A model generated the notes under the pieces. The model made no database searches. It was given only the letters and a program-made list of their open reading frames with translations, and was not told the DNA's origin. The translations under genes were made by a program, and so were the position numbers. A stretch of 64,000 nt of DNA from Rhineura floridana (Eukaryota; Chordata; Lepidosauria; Squamata; Rhineuridae), in assembly GCF_030035675.1 (NCBI RefSeq), contig NC_084481.1:234390927-234454926 (forward strand), in the 5' to 3' direction. Shown here piece by piece: positions 41,272 through 52,399 of the stretch (position 1 is the stretch's first letter; each line of letters starts with the position of its first letter).

Positions 41272-42385
41272 AATATTAAAATGTCACAACTCCCTCACGA
41301 TGATGGCAGTCCTGTGTTCAGGATGTTCACTATCTGTATTGTCCAGCAATGTCCATATATTCCATGTTCCAAAGTTCAATTGTCTTTTGCAACCACTAAG
41401 TGGTGACCCCACTGGAAGCGGTAATCCACTCAGGGAGAGAGATGAGGCAGACTATGTTTAGGGCACCTTTTCTAGCTCTCTCCTCATATGGGGTGAGCAG
41501 AGTGGATCCTGAATAGGACTGCTCAGTCATGAATATAGCTGCCGAACTACTCAACTGCCTCGGTCCTTGAGCCAGGAAGACTGAGTCTGTATCCACCACC
41601 CATGTGCCGGTCGATGACTAGGGGCTTCCGGATTTCACAGTCCTGCCCTCGTCACCATTTGCCGATCGCCATGGAACTTTTGGTTTGGTTGGAAAACCCC
41701 TGTGCATGAATTTATTTTATGTGGAGAAATTGGCACACAACGATCAACACACAATCTTGACAGAAAAAGGCTCTGATCCAATGGGATGGATACCACAACA
41801 ATTAGAAGTCTTTTATCTGCTACAGCCTTCATCCACCTTCACAGCCATTGTAACATACACATTGTTACCCGCCGCCTGTTCTTGGATCGCTCTTTGTCTG
41901 GTTCCTCTCCCTTGACCTTACCGCCATAGGTGACCCTGCTGGGAGTACATGACTCCCAATGGCATCACTCATAGGGTTCAATGGCACACACAAGCCCACT
42001 CAGCACTACAAGGTAGAGACCCAGGGAGGGTCTCACCCCTTATACACCCAGTCAATAACTGTGCTCTGCAGGTGAGGGCTTCCTGCAGATATCTAATGAG
42101 GAGGTTCATTCTGCACAATGTAAGATAGTGTTGTGGCACCTACCCTTGGAATTCACTCCCCTTAAATATTAGACAGGTGCCATCTCTGTTGTCTTTTCAC
42201 TACCTATTGAAGACTTTCCTCTTTGAACAAGCCTTTTAAATACAGGCCTTATCCAAGTCTGCACCTGTGTTGGAATTGTTTTTAGATGTTTTAAAAATTT
42301 AGTTTTAAAGATGTATTTAGTGGTTTTGTTTGCTGCCCTGGGCTCCTTTTGGGAGGGCAGGGCAGGATATAAATTTAATAAATAA

Positions 42386-43130
42386 TTCCCCCCATTAGAG
42401 ATCGGCCTTTTCTACAATAATTAGTAGCTTTCATTTGTCAAGACTGTAAGTTATCTCATACTTCCTTCAATATCCCAAAAAGTCACCTATATTAAGCGTT
42501 TGTAACAGGCACTTTATTTACATTTTATTTATTCATTCATGAATGCATTAATTGATTTAAAGGTAGATCAGTTAAAATACTTTAGTCAGTTGGTAGCCCT
42601 AATTGTGTTGGAGATGATGTGAGATAGTATGATAGCTCTGTTGCTGAGGCTTGATCTAGGATGGCCTGCTCACACATAACAATCATCACTTCATGCTGCA
42701 GCAACCAAGTGATGAATGTGTTATCTGTAAAGAGGGCTGAAGCCTCAGCCTAACCTTTATTTCATAGAGGTAAATAAGCGAAGAACTGGTATAGTGCTAT
42801 TCAGTGGTGGCTGGTGCACATTGGGATTGGTAGGGCAGAAGAGCAGGGAAAGCAACAGTACGCAGAGCCAACTCATTCTAGCTTTGAACCCATCATCTGC
42901 CCTTCTGAGTTCTGTACAGGCAACACTGAGTCTAAGGAGGATGAAGCTGACATCCAGGGCCACCTTCTGGACTGATCAGGCTGTGGATGGAGGGAAGGGC
43001 TGGTTGAGGACTAACTGTGGTTGACGGGACAGTTGCCCATGCACCCTAATAGACCAGCCACCACTAATGCTATTAAAGCATTAATTATCATTCAAGCAGA
43101 TGAACCACAAAATAAATAGGCTTCCCCATG
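42386..43130. other. Intergenic DNA between the nested LINEs and the large minus-strand gene
   Basis: No repeat clearly recognised apart from AT-rich TTTATTTATTCATTCATG at about 42521-42545. Confidence 0.4.
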
Positions 43131-43136
43131 TTTATT
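43131..43136 (-). terminator. Candidate polyadenylation signal of the large repeat-protein gene
   Basis: AATAAA on the minus strand, about 130 nt after the TAG stop at 43266-43268, in a short A/T-rich stretch. A 3' UTR of this length is reasonable. Confidence 0.45.
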
Positions 43137-43265
43137 TTGCTATCTGTGTTCCTCAGAGCTTTACTTATTTGGTCTTCTAGCCACCGTGCTCCAAAATTCC
43201 ATGGTGCTCTCCTATAGCAGGGTCAACTAGCTCTCAGAACTCTCCAATCTTTTAAGGGCCTCCTC

Positions 43266-46200
43266 CTATCCATCTGGCACTTCAGGTTCTTCATACGGTT
43301 CGTCACTACGGTAGGTGGGCTGTGAACCTTCACTGATATGTCTATCACTTAGGTCATAACAACTCAGCTCAGGTGAATAGCTGGAGCGCCGCTGGGTTGC
43401 TTGATCTGTTTCTTCAAGCTTATTAATGGAAGACTCGTCTGTCTGCTGAGTATGAGATGCCAACAGCTTGCCAGTTTTCATATTGACCCAACTTCCTTCG
43501 GGCACAGAAACAACACTGTAACTCAGCAATGACTCGTACTCCACATCAACATACGTATCTACGCTCAGCAGTGTAGTCGCGCTCAAGTGGTTACTTAGCA
43601 CTTTCTCACTAATGTCCTGCAGTTCTTCCCAAGGCTGCACAATGCTGATGCTTGATTCATAACCTTGAGGTGGCTGACTGCTGTGGCGGGATTCTTGACC
43701 TGATTTTCCTTCAGGTTGTTCCAAATCAGATTGGGTGGGCTTTGGGCTTCCTACTGTATCTCTGCAGTCTTCTGGGGCTCTTCCACTAACAGCACAAAGT
43801 GAGCTCATATTTGTCTGCTGACTGTAACTTCTCAGCAATTTACCAGTTTTTCTGTTCAGCCAGATTCCATCTTCTAGAGAAATTATGCTATATGTCTGTT
43901 GAGCTTCATCTTCCCCCTCTGTATATAATGATGATAAGCTCTCCAGTGTACCTTTGCTTTCAGACTCCCCAGGCTGCTGGATTTGGTTTCCTAATGTGTT
44001 CCATATGCGGTTACTAAATTGAAACTCATCCCCCAAAAGCTGCTGCCTTTCTTGTTCCTGCGTTTCCGTATCCAGAGTGCTGCCCTGTTGGGATTCTACC
44101 ACCTCTGCCTGTTGGCTAGCCTGCCGGGACTGTGGCTGTTGGCGGCTCTGTTGGAACCCAGGCACCTCTGCTTGTTGGCTGCCTTTTCTAGACTGTGGCA
44201 CCTCTGCCTGCTGGCTGTCCCATTGGGAACCATCCACCTCCGCCTGCTGGCTGCCCCCTCTGGACTCTTGCACCTCTGCCTGTTGGCTGCCTCGTCTAGA
44301 CTGTGGCACCTCTGCCTGTTGGCTGCCCTGTCGGGACTCGTGCACCTCTGCCTGTTGGCTGCCCCGTCTAGATTGTAGAATCTCTGCCTGTTGGCTGCCC
44401 CCTCTGGACTCTTGCACCTCTGTCTGTTGGCTGCCTTGTCTAGACCGTGGCACCTCTGCCTGCTGGCTGCCCCGTCGGGACTCGTGCCCCTCTGCCTGTT
44501 GGCTACCCCGTCTAGACTGTGGCACCTCTGCCTGTTGGCTGCCCCGTCTAGACTGTGGCACCTCTGCCTGTTGGCTGCCCCGTCTGGACTCGTGCCCCTC
44601 TGCCTGTTGGCTGCCCCGTCTGGACTCGTGCCCCTCTCCCTGTTGGCTGCCCCGTCTGGACTCGTGCCCCTCTCCCTGTTGGCTGCCCCATCTGGACTCG
44701 TGCCCCTCTCCCTGTTGGCTGCCCCGTCTGGACTGTGGAATCTCTGCCTGTTGGCTGCCCCGTCTGGACTGTGGAATCTCTGCCTGTTGGCTGCCCCGTC
44801 TGGACTGTGGAATCTCTGCCTGTTGGCTGCCCCGTCTGGACTGTGGAATCTCTGCCTGTTGGCTGCCCCGTCTGGACTGTGGAATCTCTGCCTGTTGGCT
44901 GCCCCGTCTGGACTGTGGAATCTCTGCCTGTTGGCTGCCCCGTCTGGACTGTGGAATCTCTGCCTGTTGGCTGCCCCATTGGGACTCTAGCACCTCTGCC
45001 TCTTGGCTGCCTTGCTTAGACTGTGGTACCTCCACCTGTTGGCTGCCCCGCTGGGATCTGTGCATCTCTGGCTCTGGGGCTCCACTCTTTTGGCTGCTCC
45101 GTCGGGACTGTGGAATATCCTCTTGTAGCCTCCCTCTTTGGGATGGTAGCACCTCATCCTGTTGACTCCCCACTAGGACTTCCTCTTCAAACTGCAGCAT
45201 TTCCCATTCTGTTCCTTCAGCAGACATTCGTCGTTGGGTTTCAATCAGCTCTGTTGTTGCTCCCTTATTCTCAGCCTGGAACTCTTCCTTGCAAGCGTGC
45301 TGTTGTTCTGCAGCATCTTTTCCACCACACTCAGACTTCAGAGGATTCTCAGGTTCAGACTTACCTGGTTCAGATGCAGCACTACTTCCTGTACTTCCTT
45401 TAGATGACAGCTTTAGTTTTTTTGCTATGTAATCCTGAAGCCAACTTCTTTCAGTTTGTTGACTACTACATGTCATTAACTGACCAGTTCTTCTGTTTAT
45501 CCAGGTGTTTATTTCAAGTGAAATAATACTGTATGTTTGTTGAGCCTTCGCAGAAAATGAAGACTTTTGTTTTGGCTGATTTGCCTCATTTGTATAAATT
45601 GGCACTTCAGTCACTTTTTCAGCACTCAACTTGGATGTTGTCTCCAATGATTGCTGACTGCTTCCATGGGATTCTTGGCCTAACCATTGCTCACTGAAAT
45701 GGGGAGATTCTTGTGTAAGTTGCTGTAGACTGCCCCTTTGGGATTCTGGTGCAGTAGGTGGTTGGCTGCCTTTCTGGGACTCAGGCAGGGCAGGCTGCTC
45801 GCTTCTTCTCCAGGACTCTGGTGCAATAGCTGGTTGACTGCCCTTCCGAGACTCAGACATAGTGAGTAGTTCACTGCCCTTCCACGACTCAGGTACAGCA
45901 GGCTGAACACTGCCCTTCCGCGACTCAGGTACAATAGGTGATTGGCTGCCCTTCCGAGACTCAGACTTAATGAGTAGTTCACTGCCCTTCCGAGACTCAG
46001 GCAAGGCAGGCTGATCACTGCTCTTCCGGGACTCTGGTGCAATAGGTGGTTGACTGCCCTTCCAAGACTCAGACATAGTGAGTAGTTCACTGCCCTTCTG
46101 CGACTCAGGTACGGCAAGCTGAACACTGCCCTTCCGGGACTCAGGTACAATAGGTGGTTGGGTGTCCTTCCGAGACTCAGGTATAGTGAGTTGTTCACTG

Positions 46201-49200
46201 CCCTTCTGAGACTCAGGCAAGGCAGGTTGATCAATGCTCTTCCGGGACTCTGGTGCAATAGGTGGTTGACTGTCCTTCCGAGACTCAGACATAGTGAGTG
46301 GTTCACTGCCCTTCCGAGACTCATTGCTCTTCTGGAACTCTGGTGCAATAAGTGGTTGACTGCCCTTCTGAGACTCGGACATAGTGAGTAGTGCACTGCC
46401 CTTCCGAGACTCAGGTACGGCATGCTGATCACTGCCTTTCCTTGACTCTGGTACAAAAGATAGTTGGCTGCCCTTCCGAGACTCAGACATAGTGAGTAAT
46501 TCACTGCTTTTCCAAGACTCAAGCACTGCAGGCTGAACACTGCCCTTCCGAGACTCAGGCATGGCAGGCTGTTCACTTCCTCTCCGTGACTCTGGTGCAA
46601 CAGGTGATTGGTTGCCCTTCTGAGACTCTGACATAGTGAGAAGGTCACTGCCCTTCCAGGACTCAAGCACAGCAAGCAGTTCATTTCCTCTCTGGGACTC
46701 TGGTGCAGTACGTGGTTGACTATCTTTCTGGGTAGACATGGTAAATAGTTCACTGCCCTTCCGAGACTCAGGCAGGGCAGGCTGTTCACTGCCTCTCCAA
46801 GATTCTGGTGCAATAGGTGGTTGGCTGTCTTTTTGGAACTCGGGCATGGTGAGTAGTTCGCTGCCCTTCTGGGATGCAGGCATAGCAGGCTGTTCGCTTC
46901 CTCTCCGGAACCTTGGTGCAACAGGTAGTTGTCTATCTTTCCTGGACTCTGGCATGGCAGGTAGTTCACTGCCCTTCTGGGACTCAGGGATAGCAGGCTG
47001 TTCACTTCCCTTCTGGGAGTCAAGCACAGCGGGCTGTTCACTGCCTCTCTGGGACTTGAGCACGGTAGACTGTTCACTGGCCTTTCGAGACCCAGGGAAG
47101 GTGGACTGTTCACTACTCCTTCGGGATTCTGGATGGATGGGCTGTTCGCTGCCCTTCCGGGACTCCAGCACAAGGGGCTGTTTGCTACCCCTCTGTAAGT
47201 CAAGCATGGAGGACTGATCACTGCACCGCTGGGACTCAGGCACAGTAGGCAGCTCACTGGCCATCTCAGATCCAGATGAGGTGTACTGTTCACTGTCCTC
47301 TTGAAATTCTGGAACAGTAGGCTGGTCACTGCCCTTCCAGTACTCGAGTACAGTCTGTTCCCTACAAAACTCAGGCTGTTCACTACCCCTTTGAGACTTG
47401 AGCAAAATGGGCAGTTCACTGCCTTTCCAGTACTCAGGCATAGTGGGCTGTTCACTGGCCATCATGTAGTCTAGCATTGTGGGCACTTCGCTAGCCCTTT
47501 GGGATTTCAGTGCAATGGGCTGTTCACTGTCTTTCTGAGACTCAGGCATGGTGGGCTGTTTGCTGACCTTCCAGGGCTCAGGCACCATGGGCTGCTCACT
47601 GCCCTTCCAGGATTCTGGGATGGCAGGCTCTTTTACTTCTTTTTCATGCTCAGGGCAGGTTGATTCTTGAACCTCAGGTTCACCACTCCTTGACAGTATT
47701 TCTTTACTAGTTAGCTTCTGTTTTTTCTCTCTGTAATTCTGGAGCCAACTATCATTAGTCTGTTGACTCTGGTTTCTCATTAATCTGCCAGATCTTCTGT
47801 TTAACCAGGTAGATTCCTCAAATGAAATGATGCTATATGTCTGCTGAGCAAATGAAGTTTTTTGTTTCAGTGGCAATGTCTTGTTATCAGAAGCAGCGGG
47901 AGCCTGGGTCTCATTTTCATAATCCACCTTGTATTCTGTCTCTCGTGACTTCTGATTGTCATGCTGGGATTCCTGCCTAGTTTTCCGTTGATTAAGACGG
48001 TAGCATTCTTCCAATTCAAGGGAGAGGCTGGCCCGCCATACCTTTCCATCAAATTCCTGAGGTCTGTTATCAGAATCTTGTACCTGAGTGAGAAAACTGC
48101 CATGATGGAGTTCGTGGGTTTCAACCTGTTTGCTGCTACGGCGGGAATCTTGTAATTCCAGAGGGAGGCTAATCCGGCGGAATTCCTGTAGCTCATATAC
48201 TAAACTCTCAGGGCGAGAATCCTGTAGATGAATTGGAAGACTGCCACGGTGGAGTTCTTGAATTTCAAACTGCTTGATACTATTATGAGAATCTTGCAGT
48301 TCATGTGGCAGGCTGCCAGTGTAGATTTCAGGTGCTTCAGAGGAATGGCTGCCAGAGGAGGGATCTTGCAGCTGAACTGGAAGATTGTCCTGCTCAGTTT
48401 CTTGCATGTGAGGTTGCTGGCTGCCATGGCAGGAACCTTGATATTGAACTGTTGCACTAATTTTTGAACTGCCATGGCTGTCTGTCTGTAGACTCTTTTC
48501 AAACAGTTCTCTCTTCACAGACTCTGCACTGTCTGTCTGCTGGACCTGGTCAATTTTATTTTTTTGTTTTTTTCTAAGTCGCTTTATTTGTTTTTCCTCT
48601 GACCTTTGGTAGGAGTCTTGGCCAATGGGCAGCTGCCTATCAATCCTGGATTCCAGTTCCTTTGGATGTTGAACACTATGATAAGATTCATATACTAAAA
48701 GCTGCTGGCTAGCTCGTCTTGATTCTTGCCCTTCTGGTTGCTGAATACTGTGGTGAGAAAGTTGCACAATAGACTGTTGACTACCTCGTCTTGATTCTTG
48801 CCCTTCTGGTTGCTGAATACTGTGGTGAGAAAGTTGCACAATAGACTGTTGACTACCTCGTCTTGATTCTTGCCCCTCTGGTTGTTGAACATCATGGTGA
48901 GAATCTAGTATTATAGCCTGTTGACTACCTTCTCTTGCTTCTTTTCCCTCTGGTAGTAGAATACTGTGCTGAGATTCTTGCACTATAGCCTGCTGACTTG
49001 TTCGCCTCGATTCTTTTCCCTCTGGTTGTTGAATACTATGGCAAGAGTCTTGCACTGTAGGCTGCTGACTTGTTCGCCTTGATTCCTTTCCCTCTGGCTG
49101 TTGAATACTGCACTGAGATTCTTGCACTGCAGACTGTTGAGAAGCTCGCCTTGATTCGTACCCCTCTGGTTGTTGAATACTATGGCAAGAATCTTGCACT

Positions 49201-50348
49201 ATAGGATGCTGACTTGTTCGCCTTGATTCCTTTCCCTCTGGTTGTTGAATACTGCACTGAGATTCTTGCACGGCAGGCTGTTGAGAAGCTCGCCTTGATT
49301 CGTGCCCCTCTGATTGTTGAATACTAAGGCGAGAGTCTTGCACTATAGGCTGCTGACTTGTTCGCCTTGATTCCTTTCCCTCTGGTTGTTCAATACTATG
49401 GCGAGAGTCTTGCAATATAGGTTGCTGACTTGTTCGCCTTGATTCCTTTCCCTCTGGTTGTTGAATACTGCACTGAGATTCTTGCACTGCAGACTGTTGA
49501 GAAGCTCGCCTTGATTCGTGCCCCTCTGGTTGTTGAATACTGCGGTGAGAATCTTGCACTGCAGAAGCTTCTTTTTCTGCATCCCCATAAGTAGGCCTGC
49601 TTCTCACAGATTCATGAAATGGACGTAGAATTTCTGCAAGCGATTCTGGGCCCCAAACAATGCTTGTTTGTTGACCGCTAGATACCATTTTTATGCCTGT
49701 TCTTTTGCTGGTCCATGCTTGCTCCTTCATTGTATCAGTTCTGTTCAAGGCCTTTCCTTGTGAAGATTTTCTGCTCTGCAGAGACTGGGCATCGATGGAT
49801 TGCTGACTGTTATGTGGAGATTCCATTCTCCCTATTTGTTGACTGACACACCGGGATACTTGCCCCTCCACTTGTTCACTTTCATAGCCAGAGTCTTGCA
49901 CTACAGTTTGTTCTGTTTCTCCAGAAAGTATAATTTCCTGTTCGGACTGTATGCAAAAAGGCTCTTGTCTTTGTATAGGCTGGTGTCCAGCAGGTTGCTG
50001 ACTGCTATAATAGGATTCGGGACCTGAGCTGCTAGAATGGGACTGTTTCCTACTACTTTTTGCACTTCCAGAAATATCTATCTGCTGACTTTGGTCTACA
50101 AATTCTTTCTGCTTAAAAATACTCACTTTGCTATCTGTCTGCAGAGACTGGTCCAGCACATCTTTACAAGAAACTCTTTGCTTTGCAGCTTCTTGCTCCA
50201 TGGCTGGCTCAGTATTCCCACTTTTTCCCTGTTGGCACATCTCACTATAATTCTCATTGATTTCATCATTGTGTTTCTGCTCTGCCACATCTAGCATTTC
50301 TTCATTCCCAGAGATTTCCTGCTCAAGTACAGGATCAGAGTCATCCAT
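43266..50348 (-). CDS. Giant intronless Ser/Gln/Glu-rich repeat protein (2,360 aa), FSCB-like hypothesis
   Basis: A single open frame of 7,083 nt. ATG 50346-50348 has a strong context (AGAATGG) and an in-frame TAG five codons upstream (50361-50363), so translation starts here unless an upstream exon splices in. Layout: N-terminal acidic region with SLQTDS; array A, residues about 256-553, 24-aa units such as [20 protein letters not shown]; array C, about 955-1549, 12-aa units such as [12 protein letters not shown]; array D, about 1726-2086, 12-aa units such as [14 protein letters not shown]-x-x-[KR]-R-[ST]-G...QQT module recurs at about 210, 840, 1605, 2155 and 2280. No signal peptide or membrane segment. 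R-R-x-S occurs some thirty times or more, a protein-kinase-A consensus. Start [14 protein letters not shown] and the W...QQT module recall mammalian FSCB, a PKA-phosphorylated sperm fibrous-sheath protein, also intronless in its coding part. Homology is unproven. Confidence 0.8.
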   Translation of the reverse strand: MDDSDPVLEQEISGNEEMLDVAEQKHNDEINENYSEMCQQGKSGNTEPAMEQEAAKQRVSCKDVLDQSLQTDSKVSIFKQKEFVDQSQQIDISGSAKSSRKQSHSSSSGPESYYSSQQPAGHQPIQRQEPFCIQSEQEIILSGETEQTVVQDSGYESEQVEGQVSRCVSQQIGRMESPHNSQQSIDAQSLQSRKSSQGKALNRTDTMKEQAWTSKRTGIKMVSSGQQTSIVWGPESLAEILRPFHESVRSRPTYGDAEKEASAVQDSHRSIQQPEGHESRRASQQSAVQESQCSIQQPEGKESRRTSQQPILQDSRHSIEQPEGKESRRTSQQPIVQDSRLSIQQSEGHESRRASQQPAVQESQCSIQQPEGKESRRTSQHPIVQDSCHSIQQPEGYESRRASQQSAVQESQCSIQQPEGKESRRTSQQPTVQDSCHSIQQPEGKESRRTSQQAIVQESQHSILLPEGKEAREGSQQAIILDSHHDVQQPEGQESRRGSQQSIVQLSHHSIQQPEGQESRRGSQQSIVQLSHHSIQQPEGQESRRASQQLLVYESYHSVQHPKELESRIDRQLPIGQDSYQRSEEKQIKRLRKKQKNKIDQVQQTDSAESVKRELFEKSLQTDSHGSSKISATVQYQGSCHGSQQPHMQETEQDNLPVQLQDPSSGSHSSEAPEIYTGSLPHELQDSHNSIKQFEIQELHRGSLPIHLQDSRPESLVYELQEFRRISLPLELQDSRRSSKQVETHELHHGSFLTQVQDSDNRPQEFDGKVWRASLSLELEECYRLNQRKTRQESQHDNQKSRETEYKVDYENETQAPAASDNKTLPLKQKTSFAQQTYSIISFEESTWLNRRSGRLMRNQSQQTNDSWLQNYREKKQKLTSKEILSRSGEPEVQESTCPEHEKEVKEPAIPESWKGSEQPMVPEPWKVSKQPTMPESQKDSEQPIALKSQRASEVPTMLDYMMASEQPTMPEYWKGSELPILLKSQRGSEQPEFCREQTVLEYWKGSDQPTVPEFQEDSEQYTSSGSEMASELPTVPESQRCSDQSSMLDLQRGSKQPLVLESRKGSEQPIHPESRRSSEQSTFPGSRKASEQSTVLKSQRGSEQPAVLDSQKGSEQPAIPESQKGSELPAMPESRKDRQLPVAPRFRRGSEQPAMPASQKGSELLTMPEFQKDSQPPIAPESWRGSEQPALPESRKGSELFTMSTQKDSQPRTAPESQRGNELLAVLESWKGSDLLTMSESQKGNQSPVAPESRRGSEQPAMPESRKGSVQPAVLESWKSSELLTMSESRKGSQLSFVPESRKGSDQHAVPESRKGSALLTMSESQKGSQPLIAPEFQKSNESRKGSEPLTMSESRKDSQPPIAPESRKSIDQPALPESQKGSEQLTIPESRKDTQPPIVPESRKGSVQLAVPESQKGSELLTMSESWKGSQPPIAPESRKSSDQPALPESRKGSELLIKSESRKGSQSPIVPESRKGSVQPAVPESWKGSELLTMSESRKGSQPAIAPESWRRSEQPALPESQKGSQPPTAPESQRGSLQQLTQESPHFSEQWLGQESHGSSQQSLETTSKLSAEKVTEVPIYTNEANQPKQKSSFSAKAQQTYSIISLEINTWINRRTGQLMTCSSQQTERSWLQDYIAKKLKLSSKGSTGSSAASEPGKSEPENPLKSECGGKDAAEQQHACKEEFQAENKGATTELIETQRRMSAEGTEWEMLQFEEEVLVGSQQDEVLPSQRGRLQEDIPQSRRSSQKSGAPEPEMHRSQRGSQQVEVPQSKQGSQEAEVLESQWGSQQAEIPQSRRGSQQAEIPQSRRGSQQAEIPQSRRGSQQAEIPQSRRGSQQAEIPQSRRGSQQAEIPQSRRGSQQAEIPQSRRGSQQGEGHESRWGSQQGEGHESRRGSQQGEGHESRRGSQQAEGHESRRGSQQAEVPQSRRGSQQAEVPQSRRGSQQAEGHESRRGSQQAEVPRSRQGSQQTEVQESRGGSQQAEILQSRRGSQQAEVHESRQGSQQAEVPQSRRGSQQAEVQESRGGSQQAEVDGSQWDSQQAEVPQSRKGSQQAEVPGFQQSRQQPQSRQASQQAEVVESQQGSTLDTETQEQERQQLLGDEFQFSNRIWNTLGNQIQQPGESESKGTLESLSSLYTEGEDEAQQTYSIISLEDGIWLNRKTGKLLRSYSQQTNMSSLCAVSGRAPEDCRDTVGSPKPTQSDLEQPEGKSGQESRHSSQPPQGYESSISIVQPWEELQDISEKVLSNHLSATTLLSVDTYVDVEYESLLSYSVVSVPEGSWVNMKTGKLLASHTQQTDESSINKLEETDQATQRRSSYSPELSCYDLSDRHISEGSQPTYRSDEPYEEPEVPDG
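44091..45170 (-). repeat. Coding minisatellite, 36-bp units (array D)
   Basis: About 30 in-frame 36-bp units encode [13 protein letters not shown] or [12 protein letters not shown]. Seven consecutive units at about 44722-44973 are almost identical at the DNA level, indicating recent expansion or gene conversion. Confidence 0.92.
45702..47485 (-). repeat. Coding minisatellite, 36-bp units (array C)
   Basis: Some 48 in-frame units encode GS(E/D)QPA(M/V)PES(R/Q)KG variants, with a visible higher-order period of three units (EQPALPES / ELLTMSES / QPPIAPES). More diverged than array D. Confidence 0.9.
48690..49585 (-). repeat. Coding minisatellite, 72-bp units (array A)
   Basis: About 12 in-frame 72-bp units encode VQ(D/E)S..SIQQPEG.ESRR.SQQ. 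Two adjacent units (48720-48865) are nearly identical. Confidence 0.9.
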
Positions 50349-51460
50349 TCTTCCTTTTACCTACAGCCTGCTAAAGTAGTTACTTGAGGCCCTCGGGCAG
50401 CCGCTGTTGCAGCTTTGGCAAGCCGAGTATCTCCCTCTTGCCTTGTTCTCTTCTCCTGGGCCAATCTCTAGCTTTCTTTTAAACAGCTATAAATAAAGGA
50501 AACATGAGAGCTACCCTGTCTGATCCCACTTCACGGGGGTTGTTTTATTCTTTTCATCAGGACTGCAACTTGTATGTAGACAGTATCATTGACTCGATGG
50601 GTGGCAGACTTTTTGTGTTTGTGGTCTTCTATTTACAGCCAGCTGGAATCATGGCCCTTGTGTGACAGCAAAGCTCTGGGTTAAGTGGTCACCAACTTTC
50701 TTCCCTATGGTGGTCTTCCTGTTCTCACTTCAACTGCCTTTGTTCTAGAAGCTTCAGAAGGATGTCTATGACATCATTGCCTGTTCTGCTTCCACCATTT
50801 ACATTATTATAAGAAAAGAAGATCTTAGTCCAGGGCTCTAGAACCGGGCACAGAGTTGTTTGTGTTTGGCATTCAGGCACAGAAACTAAAGCTTTGGCTG
50901 TTCTAATATCCTGGAGGACAATCTGCTTTCTGTAGAAACTGACTTTAGGCGAAGGTAACTAATAATCTTCTTTTCCATTAACAGGACTCTTAAGGGGTGG
51001 ATGTTAAGGTTGTTCCACTCTTTTGATGTTAGTTGAAGCCAGAGGGTTTGGGGAATAGAGACTGTTTCCCTTTTACTATGAACCCATGTTGCTGAATAGT
51101 GGCATTAACTAAGGGAAAAAATGGAGTTTCTGGTCTTAAACCACAGCTTGATTGGCATGAGGGACATTCTCTCAGACCCGCAGGGCTGGGAGCCTGGGAC
51201 TGGTCAGTGTCCTCTCCTACGTCTTTGTCATGTTTTCCCCCTCATAATCTGAGATCAGCATTCAAGAAAATCACATAACAGCAACAGTAGTCTCTCTTTT
51301 CTATGCATGTGTGTGTTTTAATTTAGATTTTAGAAACTTTGTAAAACACAGCAAATAAGACTTCATCTCTTTTTAACCTTTGTACAGCTGCTAGGAAAGT
51401 GGTAGGCATAGTATGAAGCAATAAATGACAATGCTTTTGATGAGGACATACAAATAAACA
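50349..51460 (-). promoter_or_regulatory. Upstream region of the large repeat-protein gene
   Basis: About 50349-50470 is a GC-richer stretch on which the 5' leader would lie. A TATA-like CTTTATTTATAGC on the minus strand is at about 50488-50500 and an inverted CCAAT (GGGCCAATC) at about 50458-50466. A CAG/GCTGTAG acceptor-like sequence 15-25 nt before the ATG leaves an upstream non-coding exon possible. No repeats recognised further up to 51460. Confidence 0.3.
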
Positions 51461-51690
51461 ACAAAAATGAGGTTGCCCCACATGAACCCAAGAGATGAGA
51501 AGCACCAGAGGCAAAATGTCAGTGTAATGAATTTTTTGAAAAAAGATCCAAAGCTGGAACAATCAATATTAATAATATACAAGGACCTGATGCACAGGAT
51601 GATTAAAAAATTAAAAACTGTAGTAGGAAGTCAAACAACAGTATCTGGTTAATTTGATTCACTGCCAAGTAACAAATGCATCTGGAACTC
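51461..51690 (+). other. Short open frame, unrecognised
   Basis: 61 codons from 51467 (MRLPHMNPRDEKHQRQNVSV...). It is basic and not recognised; the setting suggests a transposon remnant rather than a host gene. Confidence 0.25.
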
Positions 51691-51830
51691 CACAAAATTC
51701 AGTGAAGGCTAAATTTGATGAGTTGCCTATCACTGACGAGGCAAGGAGAGGTAACAAGGAATGAAGTTCTGGGATGGTATCCACCCTAGAGTTCTTAAAG
51801 AATTTGTTACAGAGCATGTGCCACAGCCCC
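51691..51830 (+). repeat. CR1 LINE internal fragment
   Basis: GGTATCCACCCTAGAGTTCT then TAAAGAA encodes the CR1 GIHPRVLKE block that precedes the RT core. Confidence 0.6.
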
Positions 51831-52324
51831 AAGGGACACCTCAGTGACAGGGGTGCACCTTGGTGCAGGTGGCCTACAAGGTTTTCTTGGGGAGTCCTAC
51901 ATTACAAAGGTGATGTTGACTTTTCCTCAAGCCCTGCAGAGTATGGCCTGTTATGTTTGTTGGAAAAAAAAGGGGGGGGGGAGGTACAGTTCTGTCACTT
52001 GCCCCAAGGGTCAAAAAGGAAACACTTAGCAGCTTCAATAGGGCATCTCCTCAAGGCTGGCAGACACACTAGTAGACGGGGGGTTGGGTGAAAGTGGTCC
52101 CATCTTTCTATGGAGCTGAATAAGATTTGGAGTCCTTTCGTCCAACCTTTTTGGCTAGAAGCCAATGGGGCAGCTGCCCCTGGGGCACTTGCTGTGGCTG
52201 CATCCACAATGAGGCAGTGTGGCTACCACTGGGGAGACATGCCCTCAGCAACAGCAGAGTACAGCACTGGGTAAGCACTTTCCCATTTCCATCACGTAGG
52301 TGTCAAGAGTGCAGAGGCACAGCT

Positions 52325-52390
52325 GGCTCATTCTTCTACTGGGAAAAAGGGCAGGATATAAACCTAATAAATAAATAATAATAAATAATG
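52325..52390 (+). repeat. L2 LINE 3' tail
   Basis: AAGGGCAGGATATAAACCTA followed by AATAAATAAATAATAATAA. Confidence 0.7.
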
Positions 52391-52399
52391 TTGTGCAGA

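Larger units (their letters stand above)
36844..42029 (-). mobile_element. RTE/RTE-X-like LINE, nearly full length, with nested insertions
   Basis: 5,186 bp between 13-bp duplications GTCTCACCCCTTA (36831-36843, 42030-42042). From the right: GC-richer 5' leader, endonuclease start LNFGTWNIWTLLDN (about 41350), ILLGDFNARVG (about 40650), NDCWTDHQLIRSTMAINVP (39330), RT KNSKASGPDRIPAEVFKEGG (38570), AFIDLTKAFDSMNRTALW (38200), GSGVKQGCIIAPTLFAIFI (38010), a mutated active site QLQYTDDNVVSAHS (37840), and the C terminus TLLYACETWTIYKRHSQLLE (37450). Numerous stops and shifts; inactive. Interrupted by CR1 (39411-40476) and a hammerhead element (41038-41271). The clade is assigned by recall of the endonuclease and TWTLY-type C terminus. 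Confidence 0.82.
36722..42385 (+). mobile_element. L2 LINE 3' fragment, split by a 5.2-kb LINE
   Basis: L2 sequence 36722-36843 (GCTTTGGGCTAGGATACCTG) resumes at 42030 (TATACACCCAGTCAATAACT) and ends GGATATAAATTTAATAAATAA at about 42385. Order and content match the copy at 28011. Confidence 0.85.

Noticed and set aside
44077-45165. Long plus-strand frames ([12 protein letters not shown]-type repeats) opposite the large repeat gene, and a 591-codon second minus-strand frame at 45680-47455
   Set aside because: They are by-products of 36-bp repeat units: a stop-free unit with length divisible by three is open in other frames too. They start and stop with the arrays.
44091-45170. Regular 36-bp repeats resembling a CRISPR array
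   Set aside because: There are no spacers; units are tandem, coding and in frame in a vertebrate gene.
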